Assembly: GCF_016735615.1 (NCBI RefSeq)
Contig: NZ_JAERSF010000004.1
Coordinates: 1 to 64,000 of the forward strand
DNA: 64,000 nucleotides
From: Flavobacterium tagetis
GTDB lineage: Bacteria; Bacteroidota; Bacteroidia; Flavobacteriales; Flavobacteriaceae
Reading direction: 5' to 3'
Shown here: positions 31,517-39,640 of the stretch, piece by piece
Layout: each line of letters opens with the position of its first letter
Position numbering within the stretch: the stretch's first letter is position 1
Notes under the pieces: generated by a model
Database searches by the model: none
Told to the model about the DNA's origin: nothing
Seen by the model: only the letters and a program-made list of their open reading frames with translations
Made by a program: the position numbers and the translations under genes

Positions 31517-31912
31517 CTATTTTGTTTTTTGTTCTGCCAAAGCTTTGTTTAATTCAGCTTTAGCTTCATTTAGTTTTTTCCTTTTCTTGTCGATTTTTTC
31601 TTTGCTTTCATTGTCTTTGATCGCTTCATTTAAATCTGCAGTTCTTTCGTTTACTTTTTGTTGTTTCTCTTTTACCTTTTTGTCAAGATCTTTATTAACT
31701 GTTTTTGTGGTACAGTTTTTCTTGGTCTGCGCAATAGCTTCTTCAACACCTTTTATCTGATTTTGATTTCCCGCTTTTTTTGCAGCAGCCAATTTTGTGT
31801 TCAATTCACATAATTTTCTTTCACATCCTTTTAAGGTTGTGCAATTACTTTGAGAAAATCCTATAAAAGAGATAGTAAAAAGAGCTACAGTTAATATCGT
31901 TTTTAATTTCAT
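31517..31912 (-). CDS. DUF1090-family periplasmic protein (YqjC-like)
   Basis: A 131-residue protein with signal peptide (residues 1-21, ending GFSQ). The mature part has the DUF1090 pattern: two cysteines bracketing the first helical pair (CTTLKGCERKLCELNTKLAAAKKAGNQNQIKGVEEAIAQ...C), followed by a Lys/Glu-rich coiled coil with KEKQQKVNERTADLNEAIK and KKRKKLNEAKAELNKAL. The E. coli relative YqjC is a periplasmic protein of unknown function. It stands alone between repeats, and this family is better known from Proteobacteria, which makes transfer possible but unproven. Confidence 0.82.
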   Translation of the reverse strand: MKLKTILTVALFTISFIGFSQSNCTTLKGCERKLCELNTKLAAAKKAGNQNQIKGVEEAIAQTKKNCTTKTVNKDLDKKVKEKQQKVNERTADLNEAIKDNESKEKIDKKRKKLNEAKAELNKALAEQKTK

Positions 31913-32025
31913 AAGTATATTTTTTTGATTTGTAATTATTCGTTTTTAAGGATAATACTTATAAAATTAAGCAATTTATTTTAATAGCGTTTTTTAGTAT
32001 CTTATTAATTTAAGTTTGCTTTTTC

Positions 32026-32161
32026 CACAATCTTGTCATTTCGACGAAGGAGAAATCTCTATAAGAAGCTCGACAAAGATTGGCTTATTGGAGCGGAGTT
32101 ACTTACGAAGATTTACTTCGTCTGTTCGCTGTCGCTCGGGTCTCCTTAGTCGAAATGACAA
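32026..32161. repeat. REP-like palindromic element, copy 2
   Basis: Arms TTGTCATTTCGACGAAGGAG (from 32033) and CTCCTTAGTCGAAATGACAA (to 32161) differ by one base. About 35 bp of the left end, with flanks, is identical to the element at 14825. The interior differs and contains TTCGCTGTCGCTCGGGTC, related to the repeats at 33102 and 43512. Confidence 0.85.
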
Positions 32162-32180
32162 AACTGCTTGAATTTAGGTT

Positions 32181-33086
32181 CTAAATTAAATCTCGAAAAG
32201 CCTCATCAATATCTCCAAACTTAAATCGAAACTCATTTTCCAAAAGTCGTTTCGGAATCACATTTCGACTTTTTAAAACCAATTCAGTTTCTGTTCGAAT
32301 CAAAAAAGACCCAATTTCAAGAAAGAATTTATTCATCGGAATTCCGAAAGGAAAACCAACAGCTTTTCTCATTTTTTGCATAAAATCAACATTTCGAATC
32401 GGTTCTGGAGAAACTACATTTATAACTCCAGTAATTTCTTTTTGAATAATAAGATCAACAGCATTAGCAAAATCTTCTTCATGAATCCAGCTTACAAACT
32501 GATTGCCAATTCCTTGTTTTCCTCCAAATCCCATTTTTGCTAAAGTTTTTAAAGGAATTAAAGCACCGCCATTTTTACCCAAAACAATTGAAGTTCGAAG
32601 AGCCGTTTTTAAAGTCTTTGGTGTTTCAGTTTTAAAAAATGCCTTTTCCCAAGAAAGTGCCACGTTGATAGAAAAGTCATTCCCGATTTCTCCACTAACT
32701 TCATCCATTTGTTTGTCTAATGAAAAACGATAAATAGTTGCTGTAGATGAATTAAGCCAATGTTTTGGTGGGTTTTGGCAATTTAAAACTGCTTTATTTA
32801 GAATTTTTGTACTGTCAATTCTAGACCAGAGAATTTCTTTTTTGTTCTTTTTCGTATAACGACAATCAACAGATTTTCCAGCAAGATTAATTAAGACTGA
32901 AGCATTTTCTAATTCCTTTTCCCAGCCAGTAAAAGTTCTGGCATTCCAGTTTATATATTTAATTCCGTTAATTGTCTGCGATTTTCCTCGGGTTAGAATT
33001 ACAATTTCTTCAAATTTATCTTTGAAATGATTGACTAAAACTTGTCCAAGAAAACCAGTTCCAGCTGCGATTATGAGTTTTTTCAT
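32181..33086 (-). CDS. TIGR01777-family NAD-dependent epimerase-like protein (YfcH-type)
   Basis: A 301-residue extended-SDR protein. The Rossmann glycine motif is AAGTGFLGQVLV (about 7-18), and the family signature includes INWNARTFTGWEKELENASVLINLAGKSVDCRYTKKNKKEILWSR. The C-terminal DUF1731 region ends VLKSRNVIPKRLLENEFRFKFGDIDEAFRDL. Family members are cytoplasmic or plastid proteins of unknown substrate; the SDR YxxxK pair is not conserved in this family, so activity is uncertain. The first Gly-x-x-Gly reads AAGTG where GGTG is usual. Repeats flank it on both sides. Confidence 0.88.
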   Translation of the reverse strand: MKKLIIAAGTGFLGQVLVNHFKDKFEEIVILTRGKSQTINGIKYINWNARTFTGWEKELENASVLINLAGKSVDCRYTKKNKKEILWSRIDSTKILNKAVLNCQNPPKHWLNSSTATIYRFSLDKQMDEVSGEIGNDFSINVALSWEKAFFKTETPKTLKTALRTSIVLGKNGGALIPLKTLAKMGFGGKQGIGNQFVSWIHEEDFANAVDLIIQKEITGVINVVSPEPIRNVDFMQKMRKAVGFPFGIPMNKFFLEIGSFLIRTETELVLKSRNVIPKRLLENEFRFKFGDIDEAFRDLI

Positions 33087-33101
33087 TTGATGTTTTTTTA
33101 G

Positions 33102-33221
33102 CCGCGACCCGAGCGATAGCGAATAGGCGAAGCAATCATACGAATTTTCACAAATTTAAAAAGTGCATAAAGGAATCTGAAAATTAATTCGTGAAAATTC
33201 GTGCGATTCGTGGCAAATAAT
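33102..33221. repeat. Composite inverted repeat upstream of the TIGR01777 gene
   Basis: CGAATTTTCAC (about 33142) is mirrored by GTGAAAATTCG (about 33192). The left end, GCGACCCGAGCGATAGCGAAT (33105-33125), is the near-exact reverse complement of the right end of the 43442-43537 element. An apparent short open frame across it is not credible. Confidence 0.75.
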
Positions 33222-33222
33222 T

Positions 33223-33609
33223 TTAAGCTTTAAAAACCAATCTCTCTTCTCCCTGAGCTTCTTTAGCTTTTCTTTTTCCTCTAAAAAAGAAATACAAATT
33301 AAAGAATAACATAATGCCAAGATAAATAGAAAATCCACCTATTTTATAACTTAGTCTTTCAATTAATTCCTGATAGCTATCTTGATTTAATTGAAGTTCT
33401 AAAATCATTAATGCAAAACCGATATTTAAAAGATAGAATCCGGTTTCAAAAAGTTTATTAGTTGCCTCAGCAATTTCTTCACGGCCTTTAAATATGTCGA
33501 GCATAAAGATTTTTCCGTTTTTGAAAAGGGTTTTAGAAACGTAATAAGTTAAAAATAAAGCGACTGGTAAATAAATTCCGTAACCGATTAAGATTTTTGT
33601 AGTTTCCAT
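33223..33609 (-). CDS. Hypothetical membrane protein, tandem paralog A
   Basis: A 128-residue protein with three or four membrane segments (about 7-25, 56-73 and 92-110) and a basic C-terminal tail (RGKRKAKEAQ). The central stretch, FKNGKIFMLDIFKGREEI..GFYLLNIGFALMILE, closely parallels that of the gene just upstream (33622-33975), so the two arose by tandem duplication. I know no function for the family. It is the last gene of the unit DUF2071 - paralog B - paralog A, downstream of the GbsR-type regulator. Confidence 0.65.
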   Translation of the reverse strand: METTKILIGYGIYLPVALFLTYYVSKTLFKNGKIFMLDIFKGREEIAEATNKLFETGFYLLNIGFALMILELQLNQDSYQELIERLSYKIGGFSIYLGIMLFFNLYFFFRGKRKAKEAQGEERLVFKA

Positions 33610-33621
33610 AATATTTGAATT

Positions 33622-33975
33622 TTAGTTTTTGTGAATTAATTTTTGAACGTATTTGGTTATAATCAAAATGTTGAGGTAATGCAGTATTGAGATAATAAAA
33701 ATTATGACAGCTGTTTTGATGCAAAGTATTTCGATCAATTGAGCCGAAGAAATAATTTTTTGCCAGGAAATTAAAGTCATTGCACAATAGCCAATGTTTA
33801 AAAGATAATAGGCTAGAAGTAAAACCTGATTAATTTTTTGGCAGAGATCTGCGTGGTTTGGAATTAATTCTAAAACAAAAATATTTCCGTTTTTGTAGCA
33901 GATTTTTCCAACTTTTAGGATAATGAAAATGGTTATACTGAGGTAAACAAAATACCCAATGATATTAAAATTCAT
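33622..33975 (-). CDS. Hypothetical membrane protein, tandem paralog B
   Basis: A 117-residue protein with three membrane segments. It shares CYKNGNIFVLELIPNHADL..YYLLNIGYCAMTL with paralog A (33223-33609) 12 bases downstream: the KNG(K/N)IF(M/V)L(D/E) and YLLNIG(F/Y) cores align without gaps. It starts 19 bases after the DUF2071 gene, so it is almost certainly in the same transcript. Function unknown; tandem pairs of this kind may form heteromers. Confidence 0.65.
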   Translation of the reverse strand: MNFNIIGYFVYLSITIFIILKVGKICYKNGNIFVLELIPNHADLCQKINQVLLLAYYLLNIGYCAMTLISWQKIISSAQLIEILCIKTAVIIFIISILHYLNILIITKYVQKLIHKN

Positions 33976-33994
33976 GATTTCCCGATTTATGAGG

Positions 33995-34732
33995 TTAATA
34001 CATTTCTTCGAGAACTGTAAGGACCTGCAATTTCCTTTTGTTGTTCACTGTAATTTTTGAACCTTGAGCTAATAAAACAGAGGTTGGCTTTTGAGTTTGA
34101 AGAAATCCAAAATCGCTTCCATAATTTTTTTCGAAATCAATATCAATTCGATGATTTAAAACCTCAAATTGTTCCCATCTCGGATGCGTCACTTCATATT
34201 CAAAAGTCGTTTCTTCATCGATTTTCGTATATCCGAAGTAATGTTCTGTGATGAATTCAGCTTCAGAGTCAATTTCGATTTTACTTAAATCTTTTTTGGC
34301 TGCAATTTCAATCGTGTTCCATTCTTTGCCATTCTTCCATTGATAAATAAAAGTATTGGTATTTTTATTTTCAATGATTTCATGTTTCATTTTCTGAGTT
34401 TCATAATGCTCCTGATACAAAGTATTGGCAATAAAAGTGATGGTTTTTTTGGGAACAATTTCTTTAATGAAAACTACTCCGCGTTTCCATTCACCATTTT
34501 CGAAACGTTTGACATAAAATCTCAAATTTACTTCTTCAAAATCGACATGAAATGGAACTTTCAATCCCAAAACTTTAGTGTTTTTAAACATAAATCCAAC
34601 TAAGCTCACATAGCATTTGTTGTTCCAGATATCAATCTCAGTTCCTGCAGGAAGATATTTTTCTAAAATTTCAGCATCGATTTCATAATTGAAAAGTGCT
34701 AAGTTTTTCCATTCTGCTTTTAAGAAGTTCAT
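33995..34732 (-). CDS. DUF2071 (YqjF-like) protein
   Basis: A 245-residue cytoplasmic protein with DUF2071 hallmarks: MNFLKAEWKNLALFNYEIDAEILEKYLPAGTEIDIWNNKCYVSLVGF at the N-terminus, VNLRFYV, and the C-terminal HPRWEQFEVLNHRIDIDFEKNYG.. region. In B. subtilis, YqjF has been tied to responses to aromatic compounds; its biochemical activity is not known. Just upstream of the start, at 34756-34781, is a perfect 9-8-9 dyad that matches one over the promoter of the GbsR-family gene, so this gene and the two membrane paralogs behind it are the likely targets of that regulator. Confidence 0.82.
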   Translation of the reverse strand: MNFLKAEWKNLALFNYEIDAEILEKYLPAGTEIDIWNNKCYVSLVGFMFKNTKVLGLKVPFHVDFEEVNLRFYVKRFENGEWKRGVVFIKEIVPKKTITFIANTLYQEHYETQKMKHEIIENKNTNTFIYQWKNGKEWNTIEIAAKKDLSKIEIDSEAEFITEHYFGYTKIDEETTFEYEVTHPRWEQFEVLNHRIDIDFEKNYGSDFGFLQTQKPTSVLLAQGSKITVNNKRKLQVLTVLEEMY

Positions 34733-34755
34733 ATCAATTGTTTTTTTAAATTTTT

Positions 34756-34781
34756 AAACTTTCAGAAAAAAATGAAAGTTT
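34756..34781. promoter_or_regulatory. GbsR-type operator upstream of the DUF2071 operon
   Basis: AAACTTTCA-N8-TGAAAGTTT, perfect 9-bp arms, 24 bases before the DUF2071 ATG. The left arm and the spacing are identical to the dyad at 35324-35349. An alternative reading is a terminator of the regulator gene, but the T-tract is poor on either strand and the second copy lies at a promoter. Confidence 0.7.
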
Positions 34782-34794
34782 GAGTTAAATTTTT

Positions 34795-35298
34795 TTATTT
34801 CATCATTTTCATAACTAGTTTCCCTAACCAGTTATCATTGAATTCAGTCATTTTGTCCAACATATTATCTGCTTTTAAAACAAAGTCATATAATTTAGTC
34901 GTCTGATCCACAAAATGTTTTTCCTCTGCCGAATCTTTTGCTTCGATTGTCGAAACTTCTTTTAAGATTTTAAGCGTAGGTTTAATTTCTCTTTTGCTTC
35001 TTTCTCTGGAAATTTTAACTGCCAATTCGTCTAAATCTTTTTCAGCTGTGAAAAATTCTTTTCTTTCTCCTGCTTTGTATTCTTTATAAACAATTCCCCA
35101 ATCCATTAAACTTCTTAAATTCATGCTCGCATTTCCACGGGAAATCTGCAATTCTTCCATAATGTCTTCCATAGAAACAGGTTCGTTCGAAACCATTAAT
35201 AAAGCGTGAATCTTTGCCATCGTTTTATTAATTCCCCATTGAGAACCTAACGCTCCCCAGGTTTGTACAAACTTATTTTTTGCTTCTTTGAATTCCAT
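34795..35298 (-). CDS. GbsR/MarR-family transcriptional regulator
   Basis: A 167-residue winged-helix regulator. The N-terminal FVQTWGALGSQWGINKTMAKIHALL is the GbsR signature; the helix-turn-helix follows at about 41-62 (SMEDIMEELQISRGNASMNLRSL), then the wing KEYKAGERKEFF and a long C-terminal helix for dimerisation. In Bacillus, GbsR represses glycine-betaine and choline genes and senses choline. This relative probably represses itself and the DUF2071 operon through paired dyads (34756-34781 and 35324-35349). The effector is unknown. A TTG-N20-TACATTTG promoter stands four bases before the ATG. Confidence 0.88.
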   Translation of the reverse strand: MEFKEAKNKFVQTWGALGSQWGINKTMAKIHALLMVSNEPVSMEDIMEELQISRGNASMNLRSLMDWGIVYKEYKAGERKEFFTAEKDLDELAVKISRERSKREIKPTLKILKEVSTIEAKDSAEEKHFVDQTTKLYDFVLKADNMLDKMTEFNDNWLGKLVMKMMK

Positions 35299-35302
35299 GA
35301 GT

Positions 35303-35333
35303 CAAATGTAAGTAAAAGTTTTTAAACTTTCAA
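35303..35333 (-). promoter_or_regulatory. Promoter of the GbsR-family gene (leaderless, overlapped by its operator)
   Basis: Minus strand: TTG (35331-35333), a 20-bp spacer and TACATTTG (35303-35310), then four bases to the ATG. The TTG falls inside the dyad 35324-35349, so a bound regulator would exclude sigma. Confidence 0.75.
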
Positions 35334-35349
35334 AAATAATTGAAACATA
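35324..35349. promoter_or_regulatory. GbsR-type operator over the regulator's own promoter
   Basis: AAACTTTCA-N8-TGAAACATA: the left arm is identical to that at 34756 and the right arm keeps TGAAA, with the same 8-base spacer. It covers the -33 element of the gbsR-type gene. Confidence 0.7.
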
Positions 35350-35413
35350 TTTAACAAATAATAAAGTTATGTTAATTCAACGCACGAAATTTTCGATTAA
35401 ATAATGACGCGGC

Positions 35414-35421
35414 TATTTTTG
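35414..35421 (+). promoter_or_regulatory. -7 box of the cation:proton antiporter gene
   Basis: TATTTTTG matches TAnnTTTG, 15 bases before the ATG at 35437. No TTG at normal spacing. Confidence 0.5.
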
Positions 35422-35436
35422 TAAAAATCACATTTT

Positions 35437-36699
35437 ATGGAATTATACTACACATTTTCGGTGCTAATTGTACTAGCATCTTTCTTCGCCTATTTGAATT
35501 TAAGATTTTTAAAACTTCCAGGAACCATCGGAATCATGATTATTGCTATGTTGGTTTCAGTTGGAATTCGTCTTTTGGGGGATTCTTATTTTCCTGCAAC
35601 GACAAAACACTTTTTCGATTTGATAAAAGAATTTGATTTCAACGAAATCCTAATGGGCGCGATGTTGAACTTTCTTTTATTCGCTGGAGCTTTACACGTA
35701 AACATGTTTGACCTTAAAGAACAAAAAGTTCCAATCATGATTTATTCGACAGTCAGTGTCGTTTTATCAGCCTTAATTATTTCTGTTTTACTTTATTATA
35801 TCGCACCGCTTCTCGGAATTACTATTCCTTACATATTTTGCTTGGTTTTCGGAACCTTAATTTCTCCAACAGATCCAATTGTAGTTTTAGGAGTTTTAAA
35901 AGAAGCCAAAGTTCCTAAAAGAATAGAAACTAAAATTGTTGGTGAATCATTGTTTAATGATGGAGTTGCAGTTGTAATGTTTGCAGTTGTTCTTAAAATG
36001 GCAACCGACCCAACATTTGATGCTACTTTTAGCTCAATTAGTTGGTTGTTTATCAAAGAAGGAATTGGCGGACTTTTATTAGGAGCGGTTTTCGGATTTA
36101 CAGCGTCTAAGGTGATGAAGAAAATTGACGATTATAAAGTTTCTGTTCTTATAACACTTTCTATTGTAATGGGAGGATTTTTAATTGCCCAAAGTTTACA
36201 CGTTTCTAGTCCGCTAGCAATGGTGGTGGCCGGATTGATTATTGGGAATTATGGCAAAAAAGTCGCAATGAGTGAAGTGACTAAAGATTATTTAGGGAAA
36301 TTTTGGGAACTTATAGATGAGATTTTAAATGCTATATTATTCTTATTTATTGGTTTCGAATTGCTATTACTGCCAGATTTGAACAAACAGTTGCTGACAG
36401 GATTCGTAGCGATTTTTATAGTTCTTTTTTCAAGACTAACTTCAATAGTTTTACCATGGAAATTCTTTGATATATTTAAATTCTTCGGAATCAAATCAGC
36501 ATACAATAAAGGTTCTTTGATGGTTTTGGTTTGGGGAGGAATTCGCGGTGGAGTTTCTATTGCCTTAGTGCTTTCTATGCCTGAAGGAGAATATAAAAAC
36601 CTGCTTTTGGAAGTAACTTATATTGTCGTATTATTTTCAATTGTGGTTCAAGGATTGACAGTTGGGAAATTAGCTAATAGAGTTTTGGAGAAGGAGTAA
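35437..36699 (+). CDS. Monovalent cation:proton antiporter, CPA1 (NhaP-type)
   Basis: A 420-residue inner-membrane antiporter with about 12-13 membrane segments. The CPA1 motifs are LLFAGALHVNMFDL (segment 3), FGTLISPTDPIVVLGVLKE (segment 5) and GESLFNDGVAVVMF, whose Asn-Asp pair is the cation-binding centre of electroneutral NhaP/NHE exchangers. WGGIRGGVSIALVLSMP near the end carries the conserved Arg. It exchanges Na+ or K+ for protons. It is divergent from the GbsR-family gene (138-bp gap), so the same regulator could also affect it, which would fit an osmotic or ionic theme; that is inference. Confidence 0.9.
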   Translation: MELYYTFSVLIVLASFFAYLNLRFLKLPGTIGIMIIAMLVSVGIRLLGDSYFPATTKHFFDLIKEFDFNEILMGAMLNFLLFAGALHVNMFDLKEQKVPIMIYSTVSVVLSALIISVLLYYIAPLLGITIPYIFCLVFGTLISPTDPIVVLGVLKEAKVPKRIETKIVGESLFNDGVAVVMFAVVLKMATDPTFDATFSSISWLFIKEGIGGLLLGAVFGFTASKVMKKIDDYKVSVLITLSIVMGGFLIAQSLHVSSPLAMVVAGLIIGNYGKKVAMSEVTKDYLGKFWELIDEILNAILFLFIGFELLLLPDLNKQLLTGFVAIFIVLFSRLTSIVLPWKFFDIFKFFGIKSAYNKGSLMVLVWGGIRGGVSIALVLSMPEGEYKNLLLEVTYIVVLFSIVVQGLTVGKLANRVLEKE

Positions 36700-36766
36700 A
36701 GATTTAGAAATAGATACAAGAGCAAAGAAACAAGACTTATGTTCTTTGTCATTAAATTTTTAATTA

Positions 36767-36795
36767 AAAACCCTGCAAGTTCTTTGCAGGGTTTT
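36767..36795. terminator. Bidirectional terminator between the antiporter and SanA-like genes
   Basis: AAAACCCTGCAA (36767-36778) pairs perfectly with TTGCAGGGTTTT (36784-36795), between convergent genes. Confidence 0.88.
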
Positions 36796-36799
36796 GTTT

Positions 36800-37459
36800 T
36801 TATCGTTTATCGTCTTTCGAATAATTCGATTCTCTATTAATATTAATTTCTTCACCTAAAAACTTCGGTTCGCGATTTCTTAAAACATCGAAAAAAGATT
36901 TGCATCTCGAAAGAGATTCTCTAAACTGAACATAATTATAACCCAAGTATTCTCCTTTGTTTGCAGAATACCCAGCTGATTTTATGCCCAATTTATTTCC
37001 AATGTAAATGGCGCGATTTAAGTGATATTCTTGCGAAATTAAAGTTGCTTTTTTAATCTTAAAAATATGTTTTGCACGATACATGGTTGAATAGGTGTCG
37101 AAACCAGCATAATCAATAAATATCTTTGTGGTATCAACACCATGATTATAGCAGTAGTTTTTCATGACTGTTAATTCATCATATTCATCACGGCCGTTAT
37201 CTCCAGAAAGCAGAATTTTATTGATGCGTTTTGCTTTCCAAAGCATAATTCCGGCATCTAGACGATCTTTTAAATATTTACTTGGCTGATTTCCGTTAAT
37301 TCCTGCGCCAAAAATAATTCCGACATCATTTTTAGGGAACTTTTTTATGGAATAATAAATGTTCTTTTTAGTTGAAGATTTTACGTAATAGTTTACAGAA
37401 ACAATGGCAATCAATCCGATAATGGCAAGATAAAGCGCTATTTTAAAATATTTTTTCAC
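36800..37459 (-). CDS. SanA/YdcF-family protein (DUF218)
   Basis: A 219-residue protein with an N-terminal membrane anchor (about 7-26) and a periplasmic or cytoplasmic DUF218 domain: VGIIFGAGINGNQPSKYLKDRLDAGI (about 46-71), KILLSGDNG at about 82-90, and ISQEYHLNRAIYIGNKLGI. This is the pattern of SanA and YdcF/ElyC proteins, which affect envelope permeability (SanA mutants of E. coli are vancomycin sensitive at high temperature). The reaction is unknown. A C-terminal tail of about 20 polar residues follows the domain. Monocistronic. Confidence 0.88.
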   Translation of the reverse strand: MKKYFKIALYLAIIGLIAIVSVNYYVKSSTKKNIYYSIKKFPKNDVGIIFGAGINGNQPSKYLKDRLDAGIMLWKAKRINKILLSGDNGRDEYDELTVMKNYCYNHGVDTTKIFIDYAGFDTYSTMYRAKHIFKIKKATLISQEYHLNRAIYIGNKLGIKSAGYSANKGEYLGYNYVQFRESLSRCKSFFDVLRNREPKFLGEEININRESNYSKDDKR

Positions 37460-37520
37460 GGCTGGTATTTGTAAGATTAAGATTTAAAATACGAAGATAG
37501 CTAAAGTAAAATCAAATAAA

Positions 37521-37549
37521 AAACCGAAGCAGGAAAGCTTCGGTTTCAA
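37521..37549 (-). terminator. Terminator after the M3 peptidase gene
   Basis: AAACCGAAGC (37521-37530) pairs perfectly with GCTTCGGTTT (37537-37546), A-rich on the upstream plus side. It lies 42 bases past the M3 peptidase stop. Confidence 0.82.
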
Positions 37550-37590
37550 AAATATCTAACAGTCTAAGAAGTCTAAAAATCTAAGAAAGT

Positions 37591-39618
37591 CTAAAGTAAT
37601 CCTGCTCTTTTCAACAAAGCTTCCGGTTTTGGCTCTTGTCCTCTAAAACGTTTGTATAAAACCATCGGATGTTCTGTTCCTCCTTTAGAAAGTACATTGT
37701 CTTTGAATTTTTTAGCGATTTCTTCATTGAAAATCCCATTTTCATGGAAATATTCAAAAGCATCTGCATCCAGAACTTCAGCCCATTTGTAGCTGTAATA
37801 TCCAGAAGAATATCCGCCCTGGAAAATATGAGAGAATGCTGTACTCATCGCATTTTCTTTAACATCAGGATACAATTGTGTGCTGGCAAATTGTTCTGTT
37901 TCGAAAGCTTTTAAGTCAGTGATAGAAGAAGGATCTTGTCCATGCCAAGCCATATCTAATAATCCGAAACTTAATTGGCGTAATGTCGCTAAACCTTCTT
38001 GGAAACTAGCACTTTCTTTAATTTTCTGAACGTACTCAATCGGAATAATTTCTCCCGTTTCATAATGATTCGCAAACAAAGCCAAAGCTTCTGGTTCATA
38101 ACACCAATTTTCCATAATTTGACTTGGCAATTCTACGAAATCCCAGTAAACAGAAGTTCCCGATAAACTTGGATAAACCGTATCAGCTAACATTCCGTGT
38201 AATCCATGACCGAATTCGTGGAATAAAGTCGTAACTTCATTAAAAGTCAACAACGAAGGTTTTGTTTCGGTTGGTTTTGTAAAATTACAAACGTTTGAAA
38301 TATGCGGTCTTTCGTTAACACCGTCTTTTACATATTGCGATTTGAATGAAGTCATCCAAGCGCCGTTTCTTTTTCCTTTTCTTGGGAAGAAATCAGCGTA
38401 GAAAATAGAAACTAAATTGTCGTTAGCATCTTTTACTTCGTAAGTCGTAACTTCTTCGTGATATTTATCGATATCAAAAACCTCGGTAAAAGTTAAACCG
38501 TATAAATTTTTGGCAACTGTAAAAGCACCGTCTAAAACCTTCTCTAATTGAAAATAAGGTTTCAGTTTTTCATCGTCTAAATTAAAAAGCTGCTGTTTTA
38601 ATTTTTCAGAATAATAAGCTCCGTCCCATTTTTCTAATTGATCGATTCCGTCCAGTTCTTTCGCGAAAGCGGTTAATTCTGCAAATTCTTTTTGAGCTGC
38701 TGGTTTTGCTTTTGCTAATAAATCATTTAAGAAAGAGAAAACTTTCTCTGGACTTTCGGCCATTCTTTCTTCCAAAACAAAATGAGCATGCGTTTTATAT
38801 CCTAACAAATTGGCTCTTTCATGACGAAGTTTAGCAATTTTCAGAACGTTTTCTTCATTGTTGAATTCGTTCTTTTGAAAACCTTTCGCACCAAAAGCAA
38901 TTGCCATTTTTTTACGCAATTCACGATTGTCAGCATAAGTCAAAAACGGAACATAACTTGGATGATCTAAAGTAAAGATCCAGCCTTCTTTTTCCTGATT
39001 TTTAGCTAATAGTCTTGCGGCTTCGATTGTTCCTTCTGGTAAACCCGATAAGTCTTTTTCATCCGTTAAATGCAATTCGAAGTTGTTGGTTTCTGCTAAA
39101 ACATTTTCGCCAAATTGCAAACTCAATTTCGATAATTCTTTGTCGATTTCTCTTAATTGGTTTTTCTTTTCTTCGGGAAGATTCGCTCCGTTTCTCGAAA
39201 AGCTTTTGTATTTTTTATCTAATAAAGTAGTTTGTTCCGGGTTGAGGTTCAAACTTTCTTTTTGATCGTAAACGGCTTTTACTTTCGCAAATAATTCCGC
39301 ATTCAAACGAATGTCATTTCCAAATTCTGAAAGCAAAGGAGAAATTTCTTGAGCAATTTTCTGCATTTCGTCATTCGTTTCAGCCGAATTCAAATTGAAG
39401 AAAATACTCGAAAGACGGTCTAAAATATCGCCAGAATAATCCATCGCTACAATGGTATTTTCAAAAGTCGGCGCTTCTGGATTATTTACGATTGCATCAA
39501 TTTCGGCTTTAGCCAAAGCGATTCCTTCCTGAAAAGCAGGAACGTAATCTTCGATTTTAATTTGCGAAAAAGGCGCTGTGTTATGTTTGGTGTTGAAATA
39601 TTGTGTTAATACGCTCAT
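37591..39618 (-). CDS. M3-family zinc metallopeptidase (oligopeptidase A / Dcp type)
   Basis: A 675-residue metallopeptidase of usual M3 length without signal peptide, so cytoplasmic. The zinc motif LFHEFGHGLHGML is at about residue 467, followed by WDFVELPSQIMENW, which supplies the downstream Glu ligand. The C-terminal YYSYKWAEVLDADAFEYF and GGTEHPMVLYKRFRGQEP carry the substrate-binding Tyr/His/Arg residues. It degrades short peptides, either as an oligopeptidase or as a dipeptidyl carboxypeptidase. It follows purE on the minus strand, but a 28-bp inverted repeat separates them. Confidence 0.93.
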   Translation of the reverse strand: MSVLTQYFNTKHNTAPFSQIKIEDYVPAFQEGIALAKAEIDAIVNNPEAPTFENTIVAMDYSGDILDRLSSIFFNLNSAETNDEMQKIAQEISPLLSEFGNDIRLNAELFAKVKAVYDQKESLNLNPEQTTLLDKKYKSFSRNGANLPEEKKNQLREIDKELSKLSLQFGENVLAETNNFELHLTDEKDLSGLPEGTIEAARLLAKNQEKEGWIFTLDHPSYVPFLTYADNRELRKKMAIAFGAKGFQKNEFNNEENVLKIAKLRHERANLLGYKTHAHFVLEERMAESPEKVFSFLNDLLAKAKPAAQKEFAELTAFAKELDGIDQLEKWDGAYYSEKLKQQLFNLDDEKLKPYFQLEKVLDGAFTVAKNLYGLTFTEVFDIDKYHEEVTTYEVKDANDNLVSIFYADFFPRKGKRNGAWMTSFKSQYVKDGVNERPHISNVCNFTKPTETKPSLLTFNEVTTLFHEFGHGLHGMLADTVYPSLSGTSVYWDFVELPSQIMENWCYEPEALALFANHYETGEIIPIEYVQKIKESASFQEGLATLRQLSFGLLDMAWHGQDPSSITDLKAFETEQFASTQLYPDVKENAMSTAFSHIFQGGYSSGYYSYKWAEVLDADAFEYFHENGIFNEEIAKKFKDNVLSKGGTEHPMVLYKRFRGQEPKPEALLKRAGLL

Positions 39619-39640
39619 AAGTAGAGTTTTTTAAAAGTAG

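Noticed and set aside
33156..33338. 60-codon minus-strand frame
   Set aside because: It overlaps membrane paralog A out of frame and extends into an inverted repeat.
33533..33787. 84-codon minus-strand frame across the two membrane paralogs
   Set aside because: It overlaps both genes in another frame; the paralog frames show homology to each other and this one does not.
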